NCBI RefSeq assembly: GCF_003634705.1 | Contig: NZ_RBWU01000002.1 | Span: 310,001 to 374,000 of the forward strand | Length of the DNA: 64,000 nt | DNA from: Actinomadura pelletieri DSM 43383 | Lineage (GTDB): Bacteria; Actinomycetota; Actinomycetes; Streptosporangiales; Streptosporangiaceae | Reading direction: 5' to 3' | In this document: in pieces, positions 1 to 7,019 of the stretch | Numbering within the stretch: position 1 is the first letter of the stretch | Layout: each line of letters starts with the position of its first letter | Made by a program: the position numbers and the translations under genes | Notes under the pieces: generated by a model | Database searches by the model: none | What the model was told of the DNA's origin: nothing | The model's input: the letters and a program-made list of their open reading frames with translations, nothing else

Positions 1-1
1 G

Positions 2-496
2 CTCCTGGACCCGGGCTGGGCCGTCAGACATCCCTCGGGCGACACGCTTCCCAATGAGCTGGTCATCCCGTACATGACGCTCGGGATGTACGGGCTCTAC
101 CTGGTGATCGGCGTGCTGCTCGTCGCGGCGTCGGTGGTCCCGTCCCGGTGGCAGGCCCGAGCCGTCGGCGCGGCGCCGCGTTACGGGGGTCCGCCGCCCG
201 CGCCGATGGGTCCGCCGCCCCTGCACGGTGCTCCGGCGCCGCTGGGCGCGCCCCGGCCGCCGCAGGCCCCGCAGGCGCCGCCTCCGGCGGGGCAGGGTGC
301 GCCGCACTGGCAGGGGCCGCCCCAGTTCGGGCAGGGGCCCGGCGCGTCGAACCCGCCTCCGCTGCCGCCCGCGTCGTCTCCGTCCCCCGCGGCGTCCCCG
401 CCGCCCGCGGCCGAGCCGCCCAAGCGGTCCACGGACAGCGGGCCGGACGACGACGAGCCCGGCGAGTGGACGCGCGTGTACGGCGGGAACAGCTGA
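2..496 (+). CDS. Membrane protein with Pro-rich cytoplasmic tail (C-terminal part)
   Basis: The reading frame is open from the first bases of the window, so the true start lies upstream. The visible 164 residues contain one clear hydrophobic helix (about residues 30-46 of the visible part, rich in L/V/I/G), followed by a tail of roughly 100 residues made almost only of Pro, Ala, Gly and Gln, with an acidic end (DDDEPGEW). The layout is that of the last membrane segment and disordered tail of an actinobacterial multi-pass membrane protein. No enzyme motif is visible and no function can be given. The stop lies 4 nt from the convergent GDPD gene. Confidence 0.7.
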   Translation, partial: LLDPGWAVRHPSGDTLPNELVIPYMTLGMYGLYLVIGVLLVAASVVPSRWQARAVGAAPRYGGPPPAPMGPPPLHGAPAPLGAPRPPQAPQAPPPAGQGAPHWQGPPQFGQGPGASNPPPLPPASSPSPAASPPPAAEPPKRSTDSGPDDDEPGEWTRVYGGNS

Positions 497-500
497 CCGT

Positions 501-1250
501 TCAGAGCGCCGCGAGCACACCTCGGACGTCGTTGACGACCATCGCGTCGAACCCGGCCGCCGCGTAGGTCGGTGCGGTCTCGGCGGTCGGGCACCACACG
601 ACGGTCTCCAGGCCCGCCTTGTGCGCGACGTCCACGCAGTGCTCCAGCGGACGCAGGCGCGTGTCGGGATGGTCGAGACCGCACGATCCGGTGTGCACGG
701 CGACGGCGTCCAGCCCGAGCCCGGTCGCGGCGGGGACGGCGTGCCAGAACGGGAACCGCAGCCACGTCAGCAGCCCCAGCGGGACGCCGGGCAGCTCGTC
801 CCGCAGGAACGTCAGCAACGACGGATCGAACGACGTGACGAGCAGCCTGCGCCGCTTCGCCTCCCGCTTCAGCACCGGCAGGAGCAGCGCGCCGGTGCGG
901 CGGGACGGGTCGTCCACCGCGTCCTCCAGGACGGTCTTGACGTCGACGTCCACGGCGACGTCCGCTGGAAGCGCGTCGAAGACGTCCGTGAGGCGGGGCA
1001 GGCCGCTCGCCGCGACCGGCAGCTCGACGACGTGGTCACCGCCGGGAATGGTCGGGTCGTGCCGCAGGACCAGATCGTCGTCGGCCGTGCGGGTCACGTC
1101 GATCTCGACCCACGACAGGCCCGCGTCGACGGCGGCGAGCAGCGAGGGCAGCGTGTTCTCGGCGACGGGCCCCGCCGCGCCGGGCGGTGTCGGCTCCCCG
1201 GACCCGTAGCCGCGGTGGCCGATCACCGTGGGAGTGCTCTCGAAGATCAA
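501..1250 (-). CDS. Glycerophosphodiester phosphodiesterase (GDPD) family protein
   Basis: 249 residues with the GDPD TIM-barrel signature: HRG at 12-14, EN at 31-32, the metal-binding ExD at E49/D51, the catalytic HD at 64-65 and a later DVK. GDPDs hydrolyse glycerophosphodiesters to glycerol-3-phosphate and an alcohol. There is no signal peptide, so the protein is probably cytoplasmic. The start ATG overlaps the stop of the upstream cytidylyltransferase by 4 nt (ATGA), indicating translational coupling. Since that partner and the next operon handle polyol phosphates, a role in recycling lipid or wall-polymer glycerophosphate is a reasonable inference. Confidence 0.9.
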   Translation of the reverse strand: MIFESTPTVIGHRGYGSGEPTPPGAAGPVAENTLPSLLAAVDAGLSWVEIDVTRTADDDLVLRHDPTIPGGDHVVELPVAASGLPRLTDVFDALPADVAVDVDVKTVLEDAVDDPSRRTGALLLPVLKREAKRRRLLVTSFDPSLLTFLRDELPGVPLGLLTWLRFPFWHAVPAATGLGLDAVAVHTGSCGLDHPDTRLRPLEHCVDVAHKAGLETVVWCPTAETAPTYAAAGFDAMVVNDVRGVLAAL

Positions 1251-1960
1251 CGGATTTCTCCCGTGGGGTGCTCGGTGGCGAGGTGTTCGGCGACGACGGC
1301 GTCGAGCGGTCGGGTGACCTTGAGGTTGCGGTCGCTGCCCGCGACGACGCGGACGGGGACGTCCGGCAGGTAGCGGTGCACGATCCCGCAGTCGTCGGTG
1401 GCGCGCAGCTCCGGGTCGGCCAGCGCCAGTTCGTACGCCCGGCGGATCGTACCGAGCCGGAAGCCCTGCGGGGTCTGGAACAGGCTCATCGAGTCACGGG
1501 GCGGCATGGACACGACCAGGCCGTCCTCGACCACCACGACCGTGTCGGACGCGGGCACGCCGACCGCGACGGCTTCGTGGCCGTCCAGCGCGTCCAGGAC
1601 GCGGTCGATGACCGGGGCGTCCACGAACGGGCGGGCCGCGTCGTGGAACAGGACCCGGGCGTCGTCCGGACGGTCGTCCAGCACGCGCAACGCCGCGACC
1701 GTGGACGCGGTCCGCGTGTCGCCGCCCTCGATCACCGCCGCCGTCTTCCGGAACGGCGCGGCGATCGCGGCGGCGTCCCGCAGATGCCCGGCCGCCATCA
1801 CGACGACCACCTCGTCGATGCCGGGATGCGCGTCGAACGCGCCGATCGCGTGCGCCAGGATCGGCCGTCCGCCCACCTCGACGAGCTGCTTGGGGCGCCC
1901 GGCGCCCATTCGCGCGCCGACCCCGCCGGCCAGCACCACCGCCACCGTCCGCGTCGCCAT
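1247..1960 (-). CDS. IspD/TarI family cytidylyltransferase
   Basis: 237 residues. The N-terminus has the nucleotide-binding LAGGVGARMG (10-19) followed by PKQ, then HDAARP in the middle, and QTPQGF and NLKVTRP towards the end, all hallmarks of the family. Members use CTP to make CDP-methylerythritol (IspD, MEP pathway) or CDP-ribitol (TarI, teichoic acid). The sequence alone does not separate them. The GDPD neighbour and adjacent CDP-alcohol operon favour a polyol-phosphate role, whereas a lone housekeeping IspD is equally possible. The start at 1960 was chosen over upstream ATGs because a GGGGTGAG ribosome-binding site precedes it and the conserved fold begins immediately after it. Confidence 0.85.
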   Translation of the reverse strand: MATRTVAVVLAGGVGARMGAGRPKQLVEVGGRPILAHAIGAFDAHPGIDEVVVVMAAGHLRDAAAIAAPFRKTAAVIEGGDTRTASTVAALRVLDDRPDDARVLFHDAARPFVDAPVIDRVLDALDGHEAVAVGVPASDTVVVVEDGLVVSMPPRDSMSLFQTPQGFRLGTIRRAYELALADPELRATDDCGIVHRYLPDVPVRVVAGSDRNLKVTRPLDAVVAEHLATEHPTGEIR

Positions 1961-2371
1961 CTCACCCCGGTTTCCGCGACATTCGGTCATCGGACCGCTA
2001 CGCTGTGCACCTGCCCCGTGACGTCCCGAACCGGCCGGAGGCCCGAATGGACCCGCAGGCCCCTTGGGGTGGACGTCCTCGGGCGATCGGCCGGTCGGGC
2101 CAAACGTACCGGACCGGATCATGATCATCGGAAGGTTCGTGCGGTGGGACCGGCCCGCCCACCGCCCGTTCCCTGCGGAATCGAGTATGGTTACCTGGCC
2201 GTGCCGGAGTTCGCGCAGCCCGTGTCGGTGCCGGGCGGGGCTCGGCCGGGAAGGCCGGATAACAGAAACTTGCGAACCTTGTCCGGATTACTCCCGTTCG
2301 CATCCATGGCGTCGGCCGCCTAGGTTGGCCGAACGGCCCGGCGTGATCGTCGACCTGGAGAGAGGGAAATC
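1961..2371. other. Divergent intergenic region
   Basis: 411 nt between the start codons of two divergent operons. No convincing coding sequence. It contains a perfect 10-bp palindrome GATCATGATC at 2117-2126 and, near the right end, an AT-richer stretch (about 2260-2300) where a promoter for the rightward operon could lie. A good ribosome-binding site (GAGAGAGGGA) precedes the ATG at 2372. I cannot assign -35 and -10 boxes with confidence. Confidence 0.5.
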
Positions 2372-3115
2372 ATGATCGGCATGGTGCTGGCGGCGGGCGC
2401 GGGCCGGAGGCTGCGACCGTACACCGACACCCTCCCCAAGGCCCTCGTCCCCGTGCGGGAGACCCCCGACGGGACGACGAGCATCCTCGACATCGCGCTC
2501 GGCAATCTCGCCGAGGTCGGGCTGACCGACGTCGTCATCGTCGTCGGCTACCGCGCGGACGCGGTCGAGGAGCGCAGGGCCGCGCTCCAGGAGCGGTACG
2601 GCGTGTCCATCACGCTCGTCCACAACGACAAGGCCGAGGAGTGGAACAACGCCTACTCCCTCTGGCTGGCCCGGGAACACTTCGCCAAGGGCGTCCTCCT
2701 GGTCAACGGCGACACGGTCCACCCGGTGAGCGTCGAGAAGACGCTACTGGCCAACCGTGGGCCGGACATCCTCCTCGCCGTGGACGATGTGAAAACTCTG
2801 GCCGACGAGGAGATGAAGGTCATCCTCGACGGCGAGGGCCGACTGAAGACCATCACCAAGCTCATGGACCCGTCCACCGCGAACGGCGAGTACATCGGCG
2901 CCACCCTCATCGAGCCCGCCGCCGCCGGGCCCCTCGCCGACGCCCTCAAGGCCACCTGGGAACGCGACCCCGACCTCTACTACGAGGACGGCTACCAGGA
3001 GTACGTCGACCGGGGCGGCCGCATCGGTGTGGCCCCCATCGGCGACGTCCCCTGGGTCGAGGTCGACGACCACGCCGACCTGGAGAAGGCCCGCCGGATC
3101 GCCAAGGGACACTGA
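2372..3115 (+). CDS. Sugar-phosphate / phosphocholine-type nucleotidyltransferase
   Basis: 247 residues of the NTP_transferase fold: N-terminal LAAGAGRRLRPYT (about 6-18) and KALVPV form the nucleotide and metal site, NGDTV in the middle carries the catalytic Asp, and EVDDHADL near the end is the usual C-terminal metal-binding motif. Related enzymes include LicC-type phosphocholine cytidylyltransferases and inositol-1-phosphate cytidylyltransferases. It lacks a C-terminal beta-helix, as expected for those short forms. It opens a four-gene operon containing a glycerol-1-phosphate-dehydrogenase-like enzyme and a CDP-alcohol phosphotransferase, so it probably makes the CDP-activated alcohol used there. 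The exact substrate is unknown. Confidence 0.85.
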   Translation: MIGMVLAAGAGRRLRPYTDTLPKALVPVRETPDGTTSILDIALGNLAEVGLTDVVIVVGYRADAVEERRAALQERYGVSITLVHNDKAEEWNNAYSLWLAREHFAKGVLLVNGDTVHPVSVEKTLLANRGPDILLAVDDVKTLADEEMKVILDGEGRLKTITKLMDPSTANGEYIGATLIEPAAAGPLADALKATWERDPDLYYEDGYQEYVDRGGRIGVAPIGDVPWVEVDDHADLEKARRIAKGH

Positions 3116-3143
3116 CCGCGAACGCGACCGAGCGAGGAGGCTC

Positions 3144-4217
3144 ATGCCCCTGCTGACGCGAATGCTGAACGCCCCACTGTCCATCGACGTGCGTCGCGGC
3201 GCCGTCGCGGGCCTCGGTGAACTGCTCGCCGACAAGCAGATCGCCACCGAGGGACGCGTCGCCATCGCCGTCGGACCCGGCCAGGGCGACCAGATCGCCG
3301 AGCACGTCCGGCCGTCGCTGTCGTCCTGCGACGTGTTCCACGTCGAGGGCGGCACCGTCGACGCGGCCGTCGAACTCACCGGCAAACTCCGTGCGGGATC
3401 GTACGAGGCCGTCGTCGGGATCGGCGGCGGCCGGACGATCGACGCCACCAAGTACGCGGCGACGCTGTCCGGCATCCCGATGGTGTCGGTCGCGACGAAC
3501 CTCTCCCACGACGGGATCTGCTCGCCGGTCGCCTCCCTCGTCCACGACAAGGGCAAGGGCTCGTTCGGCGTGGTGATGCCGCTCGCGATGATCGTCGACC
3601 TGGACTATGTGCACGCCGCGCCCGCCCGGCTCGTCCGCGCCGGCATCGGCGACGTCGTCAGCAACCTGTCCGCCGTGGAGGACTGGCTGCTCGCCGCCGA
3701 CGAATGCGGCGAACGCGTCGACCGGATGGCGCTCACCGTCGCCCGCACCGCCGCGGAGGCGCTGCTGCACCAGCCCGAGTCGATCGAGTCGGACCGGTTC
3801 CTCACCGTCCTCGCCGAAGGGCTCGTGCTGTCCGGAATGGCGATGGCGTTCGCGGGTGACTCCCGACCCGCGAGCGGCGGCGACCACGAGATCCTGCACG
3901 CCATCGACCACCTGTTCCCCGGCACCGCCAACCATGGCGAACTCGCCGGAATCGGCGCCGCGTTCTGCTTCCACCTGCGCGCCACCCACCTCGGCTCCGG
4001 CAAGGACCGGCTGGACGACGTCCTCGCGTGTCTCGCCCGGCACGGCCTGCCGCGCCTGCCCGGCGACGTCGGCCTGACCGTCGAACAGTTCGCCGAAGCC
4101 GTGGAGTACGCCCCCCGCACCCGACCAGGCCGCTACACGATCTTGGAATTTCTCGGTCTCGACCAGGGCGCGACCCTCAAGGCGGTGGAAGAGTATGTCC
4201 AGGCCCATGGAGGCTGA
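3144..4217 (+). CDS. sn-Glycerol-1-phosphate dehydrogenase-like (AraM/EgsA) enzyme
   Basis: 357 residues of the iron-containing alcohol dehydrogenase / dehydroquinate-synthase-like fold. GIGGGRTIDATKYAA is the NAD(P)-binding glycine-rich motif. The metal ligands are consistent with the Asp in VSNLSAVEDW and His residues in GGDHEILHAIDH and TANHGELAGIG. This family reduces dihydroxyacetone phosphate to glycerol-1-phosphate (archaeal EgsA, Bacillus AraM). GAGGAGG precedes the ATG at 3144; upstream in-frame ATGs lie inside the previous gene. It is 28 nt downstream of the nucleotidyltransferase and its end overlaps the next start by 23 nt. Substrate other than DHAP is possible. Confidence 0.85.
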   Translation: MPLLTRMLNAPLSIDVRRGAVAGLGELLADKQIATEGRVAIAVGPGQGDQIAEHVRPSLSSCDVFHVEGGTVDAAVELTGKLRAGSYEAVVGIGGGRTIDATKYAATLSGIPMVSVATNLSHDGICSPVASLVHDKGKGSFGVVMPLAMIVDLDYVHAAPARLVRAGIGDVVSNLSAVEDWLLAADECGERVDRMALTVARTAAEALLHQPESIESDRFLTVLAEGLVLSGMAMAFAGDSRPASGGDHEILHAIDHLFPGTANHGELAGIGAAFCFHLRATHLGSGKDRLDDVLACLARHGLPRLPGDVGLTVEQFAEAVEYAPRTRPGRYTILEFLGLDQGATLKAVEEYVQAHGG

Positions 4218-5058
4218 GATCCCCGTGGGGAACCGAACCCCCGAACCCCCCGGCGACGACCGGCCGCCCCGCAAGGGCGCCAGGGTCGCCGACATCCGCC
4301 GGTACGGGCAGCCCCCCGGGCTGAAGGACCGGCGCAACGAAGAGCACTGGGCGGGCCGCCTCTACATGCGCGACCTGTCCCCGTACGTCGCGTGGGCGGC
4401 GCTGCGCCTCGGCCTCAGCCCCAACCAGCTCACGTACCTGATGATGCTCAGCGGCGTCGTCGCGGGCGCCGTGGTGTCGCTGCCCGCGTCCCCGCTGTGG
4501 ACGGCGCTCGGCGGCGCCGTGCTCGTCCAGATCTACCTCCTCCTCGACTGCGTGGACGGCGAGGTCGCCCGCTACCTGCGCCGCACCTCGGTCGCCGGGG
4601 TGTTCCTCGACCGCATCGGGCACTACCTGTCCGAGGTGTCGCTGCTCATCGGGCTCGGCTTCATGGCCCAGGGCGGCTGGCAGAACGGCGGCTGGGTCGA
4701 ACTCGGCCTCGTCGCCGCCCTCGGCGCCGCGCTGATCAAGGCGGAGACCGACAACGTCGTCGTCGCGCGCGCCAAGTCGGGACTGCCCGCCGACCCCACC
4801 GGCGGCGACAGCGCCCTGCGCCCCCGCTCCACCCGCATCGCCCTCGCCCGGCAGGCCGCGTCCATGCTGCGCCTGCACCGCATCATCGGCGCCGTCGAGC
4901 TGTCGCTGCTGATCCTCGCCGCCGCCGTGATCGACGTCGTGTTCGGCGCCGACGACCCCACCGCGGTCCGCGTCCTCATGGTCGCCGTCGCCGCCGTCGC
5001 CGCCGTCCAGACACTGCTGCACCTGGTCAGCATCCTGGCCTCCCGGAGACTGAAGTGA
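4195..5058 (+). CDS. CDP-alcohol phosphatidyltransferase family membrane protein
   Basis: 287 residues with several membrane helices. The family motif DG-x2-AR-x8-G-x3-D-x3-D is visible as DCVDGEVARYLRR...FLDRIGHYLSE at about residues 120-145. These enzymes displace CMP from a CDP-alcohol, joining a phosphoalcohol to an acceptor in the membrane. The start lies inside the upstream dehydrogenase, and the stop overlaps the next GTG by 4 nt (GTGA), so the set is translationally coupled. With the two upstream genes it could transfer glycerol-1-phosphate or another CDP-activated polyol phosphate to a lipid or sugar acceptor; that assignment is inference. Confidence 0.85.
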   Translation: MSRPMEAEIPVGNRTPEPPGDDRPPRKGARVADIRRYGQPPGLKDRRNEEHWAGRLYMRDLSPYVAWAALRLGLSPNQLTYLMMLSGVVAGAVVSLPASPLWTALGGAVLVQIYLLLDCVDGEVARYLRRTSVAGVFLDRIGHYLSEVSLLIGLGFMAQGGWQNGGWVELGLVAALGAALIKAETDNVVVARAKSGLPADPTGGDSALRPRSTRIALARQAASMLRLHRIIGAVELSLLILAAAVIDVVFGADDPTAVRVLMVAVAAVAAVQTLLHLVSILASRRLK

Positions 5059-5936
5059 AAATGTCCGTCGTCGTACTGACCATGGGCAACCGCCCGGACG
5101 AACTGTCCCGCGCCGTCCGCAGCGCCCTGGAACAGGAGCACGTGGACGTCGAGGTCGTCCTCGTCGGCAACGGCGTCGACCCCGTCGGCGACCGCGGCGA
5201 CGTCCCCCCGTTCGACGACGAGCGCGTCAAAACCGTCGCCCTCCCGAAGAACGTCGGCATCCCCGCGGGCCGCAACCGCGGCGTCGAGGCGTCCAGCGGC
5301 GACGTGATCCTCTTCCTCGACGATGACGGCTGGTACCGCTCCACCCGCCTCGGCGCCCACCTGCGCGACCGGTTCTCCGCCGAACCCGACCTCGGCATCG
5401 TCTCGTTCCGCGTCCGCGACCCCGAAGGCGGACGCGGCGAACGCCGCCACGTCCCCCGACTCCGCGCCGGCGACCCCGAACGGTCCTCCGCCGTCACCAC
5501 CTTCCTCGGCGGCGCCTGCGCCGTCCGCCGCGCCGCCTTCGACGCCGGCGGCGGCCTCCCCGAGGACTTCTTCTACGCCCACGAGGAAACCGACCTGGCC
5601 TGGCAGGTCCTCAACGCCGGCTACCGCATCGTCTACGACGCGTCGGCCGTCATGTTCCACCCCGCCGTCCTGCCGACCCGCCACGACATGTTCTACCGCT
5701 ACAACGCCCGCAACCGCGTCTGGCTCGCCCGCCGCAACCTCCCCTGGCCCCTCGCCCTCACCTACATCGCCGTATGGGTCGGCATGACCGTCCTCCGCGA
5801 ACGCAAACCCAAGGCCCTCAAGCCCTGGTTCAAAGGCTTCATCGAAGGCTGGCGCAAACCCGCGGGCCCCCGCCGCCCCATCACCTACCGCACCGCCTGG
5901 AAAATGACCCGAACCGGCAGGCCTCCTGTTATTTAG
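5055..5936 (+). CDS. Glycosyltransferase family 2
   Basis: 293 residues of the GT-A fold: VVVLTMGNRPDELSRAV at the N-terminus, PAGRNRGVEASSGDVI, then FLDDDGWY holding the metal-binding DxD, and a HEETDLAWQVLNAGY acceptor-side motif near residue 180. The C-terminus carries a hydrophobic segment (ALTYIAVWVGMTVL) that may anchor it to the membrane. Start GTG 5055 is chosen because it overlaps the preceding stop and has GGAGA upstream; ATG 5061 is the alternative. As last gene of the operon it probably glycosylates the product of the CDP-alcohol enzymes. Confidence 0.85.
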   Translation: MKMSVVVLTMGNRPDELSRAVRSALEQEHVDVEVVLVGNGVDPVGDRGDVPPFDDERVKTVALPKNVGIPAGRNRGVEASSGDVILFLDDDGWYRSTRLGAHLRDRFSAEPDLGIVSFRVRDPEGGRGERRHVPRLRAGDPERSSAVTTFLGGACAVRRAAFDAGGGLPEDFFYAHEETDLAWQVLNAGYRIVYDASAVMFHPAVLPTRHDMFYRYNARNRVWLARRNLPWPLALTYIAVWVGMTVLRERKPKALKPWFKGFIEGWRKPAGPRRPITYRTAWKMTRTGRPPVI

Positions 5937-5985
5937 TATTTTTCTCCTCCTTCGGCCCTGGCGGGCCTCCATCGTCGAAAAATAC
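5936..5985. repeat. Structured repeat element, copy A
   Basis: Outer arms GTATTTTT (5936-5943) and AAAAATAC (5978-5985) are perfectly complementary. Inside lie a conserved CTCCTCCTTC, an inner hairpin GGCCC-TGGC-GGGCC, and a conserved TCCATCGTCG. The element begins at the last base of the glycosyltransferase stop codon. Copy B has the same conserved segments but different stems that still pair. A terminator role after the operon is possible, although there is no trailing U-run. Confidence 0.75.
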
Positions 5986-6025
5986 GGTGCGATCGCTGGC
6001 ATCGCTTGGGCTCGCTGTGTTTATG

Positions 6026-6075
6026 GCAGTGCACTCCTCCTTCGGGCCTGGCGGCCCTCCATCGTCGTGAACTGC
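6026..6075. repeat. Structured repeat element, copy B
   Basis: Same layout as copy A, 90 nt further on. Outer arms GCAGTGCA (6026-6033) and TGAACTGC (6068-6075) pair at seven of eight positions although they share no sequence with copy A. The inner hairpin is GGGCC-TGGC-GGCCC, in which the middle base pair is swapped relative to copy A. The conserved single-stranded segments CTCCTCCTTC and TCCATCGTCG are identical in both copies. Both copies are followed by a second small hairpin GCGAT-loop-ATCGC (5989-6005 and 6078-6094). Confidence 0.75.
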
Positions 6076-6085
6076 GTGCGATCGC

Positions 6086-6325
6086 TGGCATCGCTTCGGC
6101 TCGCCTTGAGGCTCGCTGCGCGATCAGGTTCTCGCAGGCTCGAACCTGCCTTCGGACGCGATCGCAAACCTTGAGGTTATTGGGTGGTTGCTGTGGCGGG
6201 CTGGGGTTTGTGCGGCCCGTCAGCGGCTGGGGTGAATGCGCAGCCTCGCTTCGGCTCGCCTGGCGGCTCGCTGCGCGATCGGGTTCTTGCTTCGCTTGAA
6301 CTGCCGTAGAGCGCGCAACCGTTGG
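6086..6325. repeat. Second diverged intergenic repeat pair
   Basis: A segment starting CTTCGGCTCGCCTTGAGGCT at about 6093 is repeated with changes at about 6248 (CTTCGGCTCGCCTGGCGGCT). Both continue with CTCGCTGCGCGATC, a GGTTCT box and a GAAC box. In the first copy CAGGTTC and GAACCTG form a 7-bp stem around a 10-nt loop. With the elements at 5936-6094 this fills nearly the whole gap between the GT2 and the TetR gene; no coding sequence is credible here. Confidence 0.6.
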
Positions 6326-6368
6326 GGTAGTTGCGGGGCCCGTGGTGGGCTGGGGGTTGTGAGAAGGG

Positions 6369-6980
6369 TTAGGGGGTTAGGGATTTGATGATTAGGGTTG
6401 TTAGCTCTGTGGTTATTTGGTCTGTTGGGGTGTGTTGGTTATTGGTGGATCGGTGGTGGATTAGGGCGGTCAGGGCGCCGGTTAGGGCGATTATGGTGAG
6501 GGTGTAGTCGCGGGGTGGGGCCTCGTTGCGGGTTATGGCGTCCTGGATCAGGGTCTCGATCGCGTGCTTCCACTGGGGGTATCGGTTCAGGGTGGGGGTG
6601 ACCTCTGCGAACGCTATGCGGGCCCAGCGGGGGTCGGTGGCGGTCACGGTGACGAACGCTTGGACGGCCTTGTGGACGCGGGTTGGTAGGTCGGCGTCGC
6701 TGGTCTCGGAGTATGCGGTGGTGAGGGCTAGGGCGGCGCGGTCGTGGATGGTGCGGTGCAGGGTGTTGAGGAGTTCCTCGCGTCCGGTGAACTCCTCGTA
6801 GAAGTTGCGGGTGGAGACGCTCGCCGTCGCGCAGAGACGTTCGATGGACGTTGCTGTGTAGCCGCGTGTTCCGAAGAGTTCGAGACCGGCCGTCAGCAGC
6901 CGTTCCCGCCGTTCGGCCCGGCGTTCCTCGGCCGAACGGCCACCGTAACTTCGCCTGGGTGCGGGATTCCGGCCGCTCAT
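6369..6980 (-). CDS. TetR/AcrR family transcriptional regulator
   Basis: 203 residues. The N-terminal helix-turn-helix is typical: RLLTAGLELFGTRGYTATSIERLCATASVSTRNFYEEF (about 29-66), ending in the YxxF-type recognition helix. The C-terminal ligand domain is not recognisable by eye. CGGAGATCG precedes the start. The gene lies 39 nt downstream of the HelD/HelR-like gene on the same strand and may be cotranscribed with it. The second half has a visibly weaker G/C preference at third codon positions than its neighbours, which may mark recent acquisition or relaxed selection. Confidence 0.9.
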   Translation of the reverse strand: MSGRNPAPRRSYGGRSAEERRAERRERLLTAGLELFGTRGYTATSIERLCATASVSTRNFYEEFTGREELLNTLHRTIHDRAALALTTAYSETSDADLPTRVHKAVQAFVTVTATDPRWARIAFAEVTPTLNRYPQWKHAIETLIQDAITRNEAPPRDYTLTIIALTGALTALIHHRSTNNQHTPTDQITTELTTLIIKSLTP

Positions 6981-7019
6981 CGATCTCCGTTCACCCGTGC
7001 TGAGGGGGCCAGCGCCAGC

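Noticed and set aside
2117..2126. GATCATGATC palindrome as an operator
   Set aside because: Only 10 bp, includes common GATC units, and no regulator gene is adjacent.
1187..2323. Plus-strand frame opposite the GDPD and cytidylyltransferase genes
   Set aside because: Antisense shadow of two well-supported enzymes.
6121..6160. tRNA T-arm-like hairpin (GCAGG-CTCGAA-CCTGC)
   Set aside because: No acceptor, D or anticodon stems around it; it belongs to the intergenic repeat.
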